Below, in pieces: positions 51,124 through 60,074 of a DNA stretch of 64,000 nucleotides. The DNA is from JALYUA01 sp038239305. Its GTDB lineage: Bacteria > Acidobacteriota > Thermoanaerobaculia > UBA5066 > Gp7-AA6. Made by a program: the position numbers and the translations under genes. Positions within the stretch are counted from its first letter, which is position 1. The number at the start of each line of letters is the position of its first letter. The stretch is from positions 9,109 through 73,108 of the forward strand of contig JBBSEW010000010.1 of NCBI GenBank assembly GCA_038239305.1, given 5' to 3'. The notes beneath the pieces were generated by a model. The model was not told the DNA's origin, did no database searches, and saw nothing but the letters and a program-made list of their open reading frames with translations.

Positions 51124-53523
51124 ATGCACGGATTCACACAGGACCTTCGCCACGCGGCCCGGATGCTGCGCAAGAGCCCCGGCTTCGCGGCCATTGCGAT
51201 CGCCACGCTCGCCATCGGCATCGGCGCGAACGCCGCGATCTTCTCGGTCGTCGACGCCGTTCTCCTGCGTCCGCTCGCCTACCGGGACTCCGGGCGGCTC
51301 GTCTGGGTGCGCGAGACGCAGCCGGATCTCCACGACGCTCCAGCCACCGCGGCGGATTTCCTCGACTGGTCGGCCGGCGTGCATTCGGCCGAGCTCGCGG
51401 CCTCCGAGTACCGGGGATTCGTGCTCACCGGCCGGGGGGCTCCGCAGAACGTGGTCGGCGCGCGGGTGACTCCCAATCTTTTCACCCTCCTCGGTACCCG
51501 CGCCCGTCTCGGCCGGACCCTCCAGCCGTCGGATTCGGAAGGCGGAGGCGGAAATCGCGTCGTCGTAGCCGAGGCGTTCTGGAAATCCCGGCTCGGCAGC
51601 CCGCCGATCGGCAGCGTGTTCCGGCTCAATGGAAAACCGGTCGAGCTCGTGGGCGTCATGCCGCGGGGCTTCGATCATCCGCGGGGCGCCGACGCGTGGG
51701 TCCCCCTTTCGATGACTCCCGAGGAGAAGGCCGACCGCGGCTCACACTTCCTGCAGGTGATCGGGAGGCTCGCTCCCGGCGGAACCCAGGCGGGAGCGCA
51801 GGCCGAGCTCGACACCCTGACGGCCCGGCTGCGGCATGATTTTCCGGACACGAACGCGGGACATGGCGCCCGGATCGTCCCGCTCCGCGACGAGCTCGTC
51901 GGCAGCCTGCGGCGGACCGTGCTGGTCCTGCTCGCGGCGGTCTCGATGGTCCTGCTCCTCGCGTGCGTCAATCTCGGAAACCTGATCCTCGCCAAGAATG
52001 CGGCGCGCTCCAGGGAAATCGCCATCCGTGCGGCGATTGGCGCCGGGCGTGTCCGCCTCGTCCGGCAGCTGCTCACGGAAAGCGCCCTCCTGTCGTTTCT
52101 CGGAGGGGCCGCCGGGATCGCGGTCGCCGCGTGGGGCATCGAGCTGCTCTCCCGGGCTCGCCCGCTGTCGTTCACCGATGCCGCGCCCATCCGCATCGAC
52201 GCGAGAATCCTCCTCTTCACCCTGATCTCCTCGGTCGTCACGACCCTGCTCTTCGGGCTCACTCCGGCGTTCACGCTGGCGCGGGGCACGCTGAACGCCG
52301 CTTTGGGCTCCGCCGGCCGGACCACGGGCGGGCGTTCCCGCGCCCGCGGCCGAACGGTGCTCGCGATCGGTGAGATCGCGGTCGCCCTCGCGTTGCTGAT
52401 CGGCGCCGGTCTCATGATCCGGAGCGCGAGCCGCCTGGCGGGAGTCGACCCCGGGTTCCAGCCCGCCCACGTCCTGCTCGTCGCCGACCTGACCCTTCCG
52501 GATACGCGATACGCCTCCGACGACGCGCTGCGGGCGTTCGGCCGGGCCTCCGTGGCCGCGGTGGCGTCCGTGCCGGGGGTTTCCGGCGCGGCGCTGACGA
52601 ACAGCCCGCCACTCGCGGGAAACAACACATCCGGAGACTTCAAGCTCGAGGGGCGCCCCGACTGGGAGCCCGGCAGGCAGCCCCTGGCGCAGTACCGCGT
52701 GGTCACGCCTGACTACCTGCGCCTGCTCTCGATCCCGATGCGAAGCGGCCGCGGGTTCACGGAAACGGACCAGGAGAATTCGCTGCCCGTCGCGCTCGTC
52801 AGCGAAGCGTTCGCGACTCGATTCTTTCCCGGCAAGAGCCCGATCGGGACCCGGCTGCAGGTCGAATGGGGAGCGGACAAGAGCTGGAGAACGATCGTCG
52901 GCGTGGCCGCCAGCGTGCGAGGAGAGGGTCTCGACACGGCCCCGATGCCGGAGATTTATTTCCCCTTCGCGCAACATCCCGCGCACAACCCCGTCGTGCT
53001 CCTGGCGACGTCCCGTCCTCCCGAGGCGATGCTCGCTTCCGTGCGCAGCGCCGTCTGGTCGATCGATCGGGACCTTCCGCTGCGCGCGCTCGTGCCGATG
53101 TCCGAGATCATTTCCCGCTCCTACGCCAGACGGAGCTTCTCGACCGTCCTTCTCACCGTCTTCGGCTTCGCCGCTCTCCTCATCGCGTCGCTCGGCGTGT
53201 ACGGGGTTCTCTCTCAGCTCGTCTCGGAGCGGCGCAAGGAGATCGGGATCCGCCTGACGCTCGGGGCACAGCGGTCGGACGTGTTCCGGCTGATCGCGGG
53301 ACGCGGCCTCTTCCTGACGGCGGTCGGCATCGGGATTGGCGTCGTCGCCGCTCTCATCGTGACCCGTACTCTCGGAGCGCTTCTCTACGACGTCAGCCCC
53401 ACCGATCCTCTGACTTTCGCCACCCTGACGGCCCTGATGGGCGGTGTATCGCTGCTCGCGTCCGCGATTCCCGCGCACCGCGCCACGCGCGTCGATCCGA
53501 TCGTCGCCCTGCGGGCCGAGTGA
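51124..53523 (+). CDS. ADOP family permease 5
   Basis: 799 residues from ATG 51124, which has GGGAGGA four to six bases upstream; a TTG at 51112 is not needed. FTQDLRHAARMLRKSPGF and TLAIGIGANAAIFSVVDAVL open the protein; the first periplasmic domain has the DFLDWSAG form. Second FtsX domain with LVSERRKEIGIRLTLGAQRS and the RATRVDPIVALRAE tail. Orientation and spacing show co-transcription with permease 4 and 6. Confidence 0.92.
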   Translation: MHGFTQDLRHAARMLRKSPGFAAIAIATLAIGIGANAAIFSVVDAVLLRPLAYRDSGRLVWVRETQPDLHDAPATAADFLDWSAGVHSAELAASEYRGFVLTGRGAPQNVVGARVTPNLFTLLGTRARLGRTLQPSDSEGGGGNRVVVAEAFWKSRLGSPPIGSVFRLNGKPVELVGVMPRGFDHPRGADAWVPLSMTPEEKADRGSHFLQVIGRLAPGGTQAGAQAELDTLTARLRHDFPDTNAGHGARIVPLRDELVGSLRRTVLVLLAAVSMVLLLACVNLGNLILAKNAARSREIAIRAAIGAGRVRLVRQLLTESALLSFLGGAAGIAVAAWGIELLSRARPLSFTDAAPIRIDARILLFTLISSVVTTLLFGLTPAFTLARGTLNAALGSAGRTTGGRSRARGRTVLAIGEIAVALALLIGAGLMIRSASRLAGVDPGFQPAHVLLVADLTLPDTRYASDDALRAFGRASVAAVASVPGVSGAALTNSPPLAGNNTSGDFKLEGRPDWEPGRQPLAQYRVVTPDYLRLLSIPMRSGRGFTETDQENSLPVALVSEAFATRFFPGKSPIGTRLQVEWGADKSWRTIVGVAASVRGEGLDTAPMPEIYFPFAQHPAHNPVVLLATSRPPEAMLASVRSAVWSIDRDLPLRALVPMSEIISRSYARRSFSTVLLTVFGFAALLIASLGVYGVLSQLVSERRKEIGIRLTLGAQRSDVFRLIAGRGLFLTAVGIGIGVVAALIVTRTLGALLYDVSPTDPLTFATLTALMGGVSLLASAIPAHRATRVDPIVALRAE

Positions 53524-53562
53524 CGCGACGCCGGATGTCCGTATGGACCGAGAGGAGGCGCT

Positions 53563-55965
53563 GTGATCGCTGACATCCGCCATGCCCTTCGCGCGCTGGG
53601 ACGGAGTCCCGGCTTCACCGCGGCGGCCATCGTCACGCTCGCGCTCGGCATCGGCGCCACGACGGCCGTCTTCAGCCTGGTCGAGGCAACGCTCCTCCGT
53701 AGCCTTCCCTACGACGATCCGGCGAGCCTCGTCCAGATCCACGAAAATACGGCCACGGGCGCCGCGAGCGGGCGACACGAGGAGTCCTGGAAGGATTTCG
53801 AAGCGCTTCGCGCGGGCGCGCGGACGCTCTCCCGCATCGCCGGGTTCACTCCGGCGTCCTTCACGCTGACACACGCGGAGAGACCGGAGCGGCTGCCGGG
53901 CGCGTCCGTGACCTCTGACTTCTTTCCCACGCTCGGAGTCGAGCCGCGGGGGCGGGGGTTCGCCGCCTCGGACGAGGCGCCCGGGGGCGCGCGGGTCGCG
54001 ATTGTCTCCGCGCGACTTGCGCAGCGTCTCTTCGGCGACGCCGGCGCGGGAGAGGCGAGGACGATCCGGATCGACGACGCTCCCTTCACGATCGTCGGAG
54101 TTCTTCCCGCGGCGTTTCATTTCGCTCCGGTCGGCGAAGCGGACGTCTGGGTTCCCCTCCAGGTGTCGGAGGAGAGGCGCGAACGGGGTTACTGGCACTG
54201 GATCCGCGTCGTCGCGCGCGTGTCACCCCGAGCGACGCCGGCCGCGATCCGTGCGGAGCTCGCCGGCATAGGGCGGTCCCGCTCCGCGGAAGACCCGCAG
54301 CACCACCCGGCCGCGCGTTTCGAGGCCTCGTCGCTTCGGGACGAGATCGTCGGCCCGGTCCGCCCGATCCTCGCGATCCTGTCTGCGGCCGTCTTCTGCG
54401 TTCTGCTGATCGCGTGCGTGAACGTTGCGAACCTCCTCCTGGGGCGATCGGCGCGGCGGAGACGGGAGATCGCGATCCGGCTCTCGCTCGGCGCCGGCCG
54501 CGGCCAGTTGCTGCGGCTTCTTCTCGCGGAAAGCCTCGTTCTCGCCGGAAGCGGCGCGGCTCTCGGACTGTTCGTCGCGCGCTGGGCGCTCGCCGCGCTG
54601 GTCGCACTCATTCCCGCGGAGCGCCGGGCCGCGATGCCCTTCCTGTCCGAACTGCGGCTGAGCGGACCGGTCCTCCTCTTCACTCTCGCCGTGGCTCTCC
54701 TCTCGATCGCCGCATTCGGCCTGGGACCGGCGCTGGCTTCGATCCACGCTCCCCGTCTCGACGCGCTGCGCGCCGGAGCGGGATCGATTCCGGCCGGCCG
54801 CGGGGGCCGGTCCGGCTCGCGACTCGTCGCGACCGAGGTCGCGCTGACCCTGCTTCTTCTTTCATCCGCCGCGCTTCTCGTCCGAAGCACGATCCGGCTC
54901 CTGAAGTCGGATCCCGTGGTGCGCCCGGATCGCCTCCTGACGATGCACGTCTGGCTGCCGCGACGCCTGCAGAAAGCCTCGTCGATCGGCGAATTCGAAA
55001 GACACCTGCTCGAAGAACTCGCCACCGTGCCGGGAGTGAAGGGCGTGGCGACGGTCAGCAGACTGCCGCTCGGCGGCGGGGACACCGGGACGCCGACGTC
55101 CGACGACGGACGAGTCCTGTCCGATGCGAGCCTCCGAACGATCGGCGGCGGGTATCTCGCGGTAATGCAGATCCCGACTCTTGCGGGACGAGCGTTCGGC
55201 TCGGCCGATGTCGCCGGATCTCCGCGCGTGATTCTCGTCAACCGCGCGTTCGCGCGCCGCGCCTTCCCGGGCGAAGAGGCGGCCGGGCGTCGCATCACCT
55301 TCCCGTTCGTGGACGGTCCCCTCGCGATCGTCGGTGTGACCGGGGACGAGAACGTCGTCGGCCCCGAAGCCCCGGTTCGGCCCGTGGTCTATTTTGCGTC
55401 ATCCCAGGATCCGTCCCCGGATTTCTCCCTGATGCTCCGCACCGCGGTCGATCCCGAAACGATCTCTGCCGCCGTTCGCGAGCGCATCGCCCGCCTCGGC
55501 GCGGACGTCGCGACGACCGGCTCCTCGAGTTTCGCAAGGCTCCTGGACGATTCGCCCGCCGTCTTCCTCCGCCGATTCCCGGCGCAGCTGATCGGCGCGT
55601 TCGGGCTCCTCGGGCTCGCTCTCGCGTCGATCGGCGTGTTCGGGGTATCGGCCCGCGACGTCGCGCGGCGCCGACGCGAGATCGGCATCCGCATGGCCCT
55701 CGGCGCGAGCCCGTCGGATGTCGCGCGCGCCATCCTCCTCGACACGGCGAGGGCGCTCGCGGCGGGCTGCGCGATCGGCGTCGCGGCGAGCGTGGGCGCG
55801 GCGTGGATCGCGCGCCGCCTCCTGTTCGAGGCGTCCGCCGGCGACCTTCCCACCCTCGCCGCCGTCACTGCGGGTCTTTCGATCGTCGCGCTGGTCGCGT
55901 GCGCGGTGCCGGCATGGCGCGCGGCACGGATCGATCCGAGCATCGCCCTCCGTGCCGATGGCTGA
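53563..55965 (+). CDS. ADOP family permease 6 (GTG start)
   Basis: 800 residues from GTG 53563, with GAGGAGG six bases upstream. Begins DIRHALRALGRSPGFTAAAI and LALGIGATTAVFSLVEATLL; the first periplasmic domain departs most from the others (SWKDFEALRAGARTLSRIAG). Second half with DVARRRREIGIRMALGASPS and RAARIDPSIALRADG. It is last in the array and lies 37 bases before the NtrC-type regulator, tying the array to the two-component pair. Confidence 0.92.
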   Translation: MIADIRHALRALGRSPGFTAAAIVTLALGIGATTAVFSLVEATLLRSLPYDDPASLVQIHENTATGAASGRHEESWKDFEALRAGARTLSRIAGFTPASFTLTHAERPERLPGASVTSDFFPTLGVEPRGRGFAASDEAPGGARVAIVSARLAQRLFGDAGAGEARTIRIDDAPFTIVGVLPAAFHFAPVGEADVWVPLQVSEERRERGYWHWIRVVARVSPRATPAAIRAELAGIGRSRSAEDPQHHPAARFEASSLRDEIVGPVRPILAILSAAVFCVLLIACVNVANLLLGRSARRRREIAIRLSLGAGRGQLLRLLLAESLVLAGSGAALGLFVARWALAALVALIPAERRAAMPFLSELRLSGPVLLFTLAVALLSIAAFGLGPALASIHAPRLDALRAGAGSIPAGRGGRSGSRLVATEVALTLLLLSSAALLVRSTIRLLKSDPVVRPDRLLTMHVWLPRRLQKASSIGEFERHLLEELATVPGVKGVATVSRLPLGGGDTGTPTSDDGRVLSDASLRTIGGGYLAVMQIPTLAGRAFGSADVAGSPRVILVNRAFARRAFPGEEAAGRRITFPFVDGPLAIVGVTGDENVVGPEAPVRPVVYFASSQDPSPDFSLMLRTAVDPETISAAVRERIARLGADVATTGSSSFARLLDDSPAVFLRRFPAQLIGAFGLLGLALASIGVFGVSARDVARRRREIGIRMALGASPSDVARAILLDTARALAAGCAIGVAASVGAAWIARRLLFEASAGDLPTLAAVTAGLSIVALVACAVPAWRAARIDPSIALRADG

Positions 55966-56002
55966 CGCGGGATCGGCCGCCGCCGTCCTGTAAGCTGACT
56001 CC

Positions 56003-57373
56003 ATGCGCTCGAGCTCCCCGCGGATCCTGATCGCGGACGATCAGCCGGACGTCCGCGAGGCGCTGCGGCTCCTCCTGAAGGGCGAAGGGTTCGAGAGCGA
56101 GTCGGTCGCCTCCCCGGCCGCGGTCCTGGCCGCCCTCGACACCGGAGAGTTCGACGCCGTTCTCATCGACCTCAACTACGCGCGTGACACGACGTCCGGC
56201 CAGGAGGGGCTCGACCTGCTCGCCCGGATCCCGGAGCTCGATCCGACGCTTCCGGTCGTCGTCATGACCGCGTGGGGAACTGTCGATGTGGCGGTGGAGG
56301 CGATGCGCCGCGGCGCCCGGGATTTCGTCCAGAAGCCCTGGGACAACACGCGGCTCATCGCCACACTGCGCACCCAGGTCGCTCTCGGACGGGCGCTCAA
56401 GAAAGGGCAGCGGCTCGAGGCGGAGAACCGCATCCTTCGTCACGAGGCGAGCGACGGCTCGATGGTCGCCGATTCGGCCTCCATGCGGCCCGTCCTCGAG
56501 CTCATCGCGCGCGTGGGGCCATCCGACGCGAACGTCCTGATCACGGGTGAAAACGGCACAGGCAAGGGCGTCGTCGCCCGCGCGCTGCACGCCTCCTCCC
56601 GGCGGTCGTCGCGGCCTTTGGTGTCCCTGAACGCCGGAGGAATCTCGGAGGGCGTCTTCGAGAGCGAGCTTTTCGGGCACGTGAAAGGCGCCTTCACCGA
56701 CGCCCGGGCCGACCGGGTCGGGCGCTTCGATCTCGCCGACGGCGGAACGCTCTTCCTCGACGAGATTGCCAACGTGCCGTCGAGCCAGCAGGCGAAGCTC
56801 CTGCGCGTCCTCGAGACGGGCGAATTCGAGCGGCTCGGCTCGTCGCGCACGAGGAAGGTCGATGTCCGCATCCTGACCGCGACGAACGCAAACCTGCACG
56901 CGGAGGTCGCCGCGGGCCGCTTCCGCCAGGACCTCCTCTTCCGTCTCAACACGATTGAGATTCGCGTCCCCTCGCTGCGGGAGCGTCGGGAGGACATTCC
57001 GGCCCTCGCGCAGCACTTCCTCGGGCAGCACGCGCAGCGCTACCGGAAGGGCTCTCTGCGATTCGACCCTGCCGCCCTGCGCGCCCTCCTCGACCATCGG
57101 TGGCCGGGAAACGTCCGCGAGCTCGACCACGCCATCGAACGCGCCGCCCTCCTCGCGCAGGACGAGACGATCCAGGCCGCAGACCTCGGACTGCGCCGGG
57201 ACTCGGAGACGGGTGCCGCCGTGCCGCTGGACGGAATGAGCCTCGAGGACGTCGAAGGCGTTCTCATCCAGAAGGCGATGGCGCGCTACGGCGGCAACGT
57301 CAGCCACGCCGCCCGCGCGCTCGGCCTCTCGCGCAGCGCCCTCTACCGGCGGCTCGAGAAGCACGGACACTGA
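56003..57373 (+). CDS. NtrC-family sigma-54-dependent response regulator
   Basis: 456 residues. Receiver domain (1-125) with acidic patch IADDQ, phospho-acceptor Asp56 in LIDLNY and Lys in FVQKPWDN. AAA+ domain with Walker A GENGTGKG, Walker B TLFLDEI and the L1 loop GAFTDA at 229-234 where most relatives have GAFTGA. C-terminal Fis-type helix-turn-helix (YGGNVSHAARALGLSRSALY). It should drive sigma-54 promoters when phosphorylated. It follows the permeases and precedes the histidine kinase, the usual order in Acidobacteriota efflux loci. The ATG has no strong ribosome site. The changed L1 residue is discussed in the findings. Confidence 0.93.
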   Translation: MRSSSPRILIADDQPDVREALRLLLKGEGFESESVASPAAVLAALDTGEFDAVLIDLNYARDTTSGQEGLDLLARIPELDPTLPVVVMTAWGTVDVAVEAMRRGARDFVQKPWDNTRLIATLRTQVALGRALKKGQRLEAENRILRHEASDGSMVADSASMRPVLELIARVGPSDANVLITGENGTGKGVVARALHASSRRSSRPLVSLNAGGISEGVFESELFGHVKGAFTDARADRVGRFDLADGGTLFLDEIANVPSSQQAKLLRVLETGEFERLGSSRTRKVDVRILTATNANLHAEVAAGRFRQDLLFRLNTIEIRVPSLRERREDIPALAQHFLGQHAQRYRKGSLRFDPAALRALLDHRWPGNVRELDHAIERAALLAQDETIQAADLGLRRDSETGAAVPLDGMSLEDVEGVLIQKAMARYGGNVSHAARALGLSRSALYRRLEKHGH

Positions 57374-57390
57374 GGAACGGGAGCAAGAGG

Positions 57391-57444
57391 AGTGAGAAGA
57401 GTGAGAAGAGTGAGAGGAGTCCGGAGAGTGAGAGGAGTAAGAGG
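57391..57444. repeat. 9-bp tandem repeat between regulator and kinase
   Basis: Six in-phase 9-bp units of AGTGAGAAG or variants (57391-57399 to 57436-57444), one of them diverged (AGTCCGGAG). The array starts 18 bases after the regulator stop and could vary the spacing to the kinase. No structure is evident. Confidence 0.8.
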
Positions 57445-57528
57445 CGCTCGCGCGTGACGCGGTCTCGCACGTGAAAGGCGCTCGCGGATGAGAGAGACGC
57501 GATTTCGCCGGATGGGGCCTCGGCCCGC

Positions 57529-58905
57529 TTGGAATCGGGATCGGAGCAGCGGCCGGTGAGCGGAAGTCGCCTGTCCCACGAACGCCGGGTCTTTCTCCTC
57601 GTCGTCCTCGCGGCGCTCCCCGGCGTCGCAGTTTCGCTTCTCCTGCTGTGGACCGGCGATTTCACGCCGAGAGTCCAGTGGACCCTGAGCGCTCTCATAG
57701 CCGGCGGCTGGCTCGCGTTTTCCCGCGCCCTGCGCGATCGGGTCGTCATTCCTCTCCAGACCGTGTCGAACCTCCTGGCGGCGATGCGGGAAGGCGATTT
57801 CTCGATCCGCGCGCGGGGCGCCCGCCCGGACGACGCCCTCGGCGAGGTGCTCATTGAGGTCAACGCCCTCGCGGAAACTCTCCGCCAGCAGCGTCTGGGC
57901 GCGCTCGAAGCCACGGCGCTACTGCGCAAGGTCATGGCCGAGATCGATGTCGCGGTCTTCGCCTTCGATTCCGAGCGCCGGCTGAAGCTCGCGAACCGTT
58001 TCGGCGAGACTCTTCTCGGGCAGCCGGAGCCGCGGCTGCTCGAGCGGAGCGCGGCCGACCTCGGACTCGATGCTTTCCTGGACAGCGACTCGCCGCGAAT
58101 CGCGGACGCTGTGTTTCCGGGAAGGACCGGAAGATGGGAAATCCGCCAGAGCACCTTCCGGCAGGGCGGCCTTCCCCACCACCTGCTCGTGCTCGCCGAC
58201 GTGAGCCGTCCCCTCCGGGAGCAGGAGCGCCAGGCCTGGCAGCGCCTGATCCGCGTCCTCGGGCACGAACTCAACAATTCCCTGGCCCCGATTCAGTCGC
58301 TCGCGGGGAGCCTCGAGAGCCTGGTCGCCCGCGAGGACCGGCCCGCGGATTGGCGCCAGGACATGCAGCGCGGGCTCGGCATCATCTCATCGAGGGCGGA
58401 AGCCCTTTCCCGTTTCACGGGAGCGTACGCGCGGCTGGCGAAACTGCCGACACCCCGTCTCGCGCCGGTCGAGATCGGGGCACTCCTCGCCCGCGTCGCC
58501 GCGCTCGAAACGCGACTGCCGGTCCGCATCGCGGTCGGTTCTCCGCTGACGGTTTCCGCAGACGCGGACCAGCTCGAGCAGCTCCTGATCAACGTCGTGC
58601 GCAACGCCGCGGACGCGGCTCTCGAGGCGCCTGCAAACGGGGGCGGAGGAGGAGGAGTCGCGGCCGGATGGACGCGGACCGGCGGCGCCTTGCCGCGGGC
58701 GGAGATCTGGGTGGCGGACGACGGGCCCGGCCTCCCCAACACGAGCAACCTCTTCGTTCCGTTCTTCACGACGAAACCGCAGGGCTCCGGCATCGGCCTC
58801 GTCCTCTCGCGGCAGATCGCCGAGGCCCATGGCGGGTCGCTCACTCTCGAAAACCGTGTTCCGAAAAGCGGATGCCTCGCGCGCCTCGTGCTGCCCATCG
58901 GATAA
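57529..58905 (+). CDS. Sensor histidine kinase, NtrY-like, with minimal extracytoplasmic part
   Basis: 458 residues from TTG 57529 (or 449 from GTG 57556). Two membrane helices (about 21-41 and 50-67) are joined by only about eight residues, TGDFTPRV; next come a HAMP-like linker, a PAS domain (about 115-225), the phospho-acceptor His246 in VLGHELNNSLAP, then the N box, G1 VADDGPGLP and G2 GSGIGLVLS of the HATPase_c domain. It should phosphorylate the NtrC-type regulator just upstream. A kinase lacking a sensor domain usually detects the state of the membrane or of a partner membrane protein; the adjoining ADOP permeases are the natural partners. Confidence 0.9.
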   Translation: MESGSEQRPVSGSRLSHERRVFLLVVLAALPGVAVSLLLLWTGDFTPRVQWTLSALIAGGWLAFSRALRDRVVIPLQTVSNLLAAMREGDFSIRARGARPDDALGEVLIEVNALAETLRQQRLGALEATALLRKVMAEIDVAVFAFDSERRLKLANRFGETLLGQPEPRLLERSAADLGLDAFLDSDSPRIADAVFPGRTGRWEIRQSTFRQGGLPHHLLVLADVSRPLREQERQAWQRLIRVLGHELNNSLAPIQSLAGSLESLVAREDRPADWRQDMQRGLGIISSRAEALSRFTGAYARLAKLPTPRLAPVEIGALLARVAALETRLPVRIAVGSPLTVSADADQLEQLLINVVRNAADAALEAPANGGGGGGVAAGWTRTGGALPRAEIWVADDGPGLPNTSNLFVPFFTTKPQGSGIGLVLSRQIAEAHGGSLTLENRVPKSGCLARLVLPIG

Positions 58906-58974
58906 CTCGTGGTCCGCTGGCCGCTGTCCAACGTCCGTTTTGGTCCCATTCCTGGAGACGCGGACATCGGAGAT

Positions 58975-58990
58975 TTCCGCGGCTGCGGAA
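58975..58990. promoter_or_regulatory. Inverted repeat upstream of the sigma-54 promoter
   Basis: TTCCGCGGCTGCGGAA has 6-bp perfect arms around GGCT and lies 18 bases before the -24 element. It is a candidate activator site, though closer to the promoter than most NtrC-type enhancers. Confidence 0.35.
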
Positions 58991-59008
58991 CAAACGACAG
59001 CCTCACGC

Positions 59009-59023
59009 TGGCTTGCTTCTTGC
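59009..59023 (+). promoter_or_regulatory. Sigma-54 promoter of the stress operon
   Basis: TGGCTTGCTTCTTGC has both invariant doublets of a sigma-54 promoter: GG at -24 and GC at -12, in TGGC-N7-TTGC with the right spacing. Transcription would begin near 59035, leaving a 25-base leader with the ribosome site of the YtxH-like gene. The sigma-54 activator gene is encoded less than 3 kb upstream. Confidence 0.65.
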
Positions 59024-59059
59024 TCTTTTCAGCCTGTTGTTAATAACGGGGGTGAAGCC

Positions 59060-59452
59060 ATGCGTCGTTGCAATTGTCATTCGGCCGCCGGAAATGCGGC
59101 GGCTCTTTTCGGGGGCATCGGAATCGGCGCCGTGCTCATGTACATTCTCGATCCGGACCGCGGCCACAGGCGCCGGGTGATGGGACGCGAGCAAGCGCTC
59201 GCATTCGCTCATCGAACCGGGCGAGCGGTCAGCGCGGCATCGCGCGATTTGACGAACCGGGCCCGGGGCGCGGCCTCCGAGGTGCGGTCGGCCTGGGGCG
59301 GGGACGCGGAGCGGCGGGCTTCGGCGGAGCGCCGCACGGAGGCCCGGCAGGAGCAGGCACGGCACAACGGCGATCACCGGCCGGCCTCGCCCAACGCATC
59401 CATGGACGGCAATGCCGTGGCCGCGGAACCCACGGCGAAAGAGGAGTTCTGA
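59060..59452 (+). CDS. YtxH-like glycine-zipper protein
   Basis: 130 residues from ATG 59060, with GGGGGTGA upstream. An N-terminal hydrophobic segment (about 10-29, GNAAALFGGIGIGAVLMYIL) precedes DPDRGHRRRVM, the YtxH-type membrane anchor and basic turn; the rest is Ala/Arg/Glu-rich and helical, with low complexity near the C terminus. Such proteins are associated with general stress in many bacteria but their biochemistry is unknown. The TGA overlaps the next ATG (TGATG). Confidence 0.75.
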   Translation: MRRCNCHSAAGNAAALFGGIGIGAVLMYILDPDRGHRRRVMGREQALAFAHRTGRAVSAASRDLTNRARGAASEVRSAWGGDAERRASAERRTEARQEQARHNGDHRPASPNASMDGNAVAAEPTAKEEF

Positions 59453-60039
59453 TGGAGGACATCGATTCGGGCACGCGACTCGCGAGCCGCCGGATCGCGA
59501 TCCTCGTGGAGAACGGATTCGAGCAAAGTGAGCTCGAGCTTCCGCGGAAAGCGCTCGACGAAGCGGGCGCCAGAACGGAGGTCGTGTCGCCGGCGGGGCC
59601 GACGGTGAAAGGCTGGCGGCACTCGGACTGGGGCGATGAGGTGCGGGTGGACGTCGCGCTCGATGACGCCGACGCCTCGCACTATGACGCGCTCCTCCTC
59701 CCGGGCGGCGTGATGAATCCGGACAAGCTGCGACAGGATCCGCGCGCGATCCAGTTCGTCCAGCGGTTCGTCGCGGCCGACAAGCCGATCGCGGCGATCT
59801 GTCACGGTCCCTGGACGCTCATCGAAGCCGGGGCGGTCCGGGGAAGGCGCATGACTTCGTGGCCGTCTCTCGCGACCGACTTGAAGAACGCCGGAGCGCT
59901 CTGGGTCGATGAAGAGGTTGTCGTGGACGGAGGCCTCGTGACCAGCCGCAAACCGGATGACATCCCGGCTTTCAATCGTAAAATGGTCGAGGAGTTCGCC
60001 GAACAGCGACGCGTGGCCGTTTCCGGCGCCCCCGCCTAG
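59452..60039 (+). CDS. DJ-1/PfpI-family (YhbO-like) protein
   Basis: 195 residues. The fold opens RIAILVENGFEQSELELPRK with the conserved Glu, and the nucleophile elbow AAICHGPWTLIEAGAV holds the catalytic Cys with His next to it; YDALLLPGGVMNPDKLR precedes it. It matches the YhbO/PfpI group proposed to protect proteins and nucleotides from glyoxal damage and to help stress survival. It is translationally coupled to the YtxH-like gene and is under the same sigma-54 promoter. Enzymatic role within the group is disputed. Confidence 0.9.
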   Translation: MEDIDSGTRLASRRIAILVENGFEQSELELPRKALDEAGARTEVVSPAGPTVKGWRHSDWGDEVRVDVALDDADASHYDALLLPGGVMNPDKLRQDPRAIQFVQRFVAADKPIAAICHGPWTLIEAGAVRGRRMTSWPSLATDLKNAGALWVDEEVVVDGGLVTSRKPDDIPAFNRKMVEEFAEQRRVAVSGAPA

Positions 60040-60074
60040 CCGCCCGCGCCGTGCCGGCGCACAGGAGGATCTTC

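Noticed and set aside
45132..51678. Very long open frames on the minus strand across the permease array (over 1000 codons)
   Set aside because: They are the GC-rich antisense of the ADOP genes: rich in Arg, Gly, Asp and Glu with no domain, no ribosome site and no membrane pattern, whereas the plus-strand frames have complete permease motifs.
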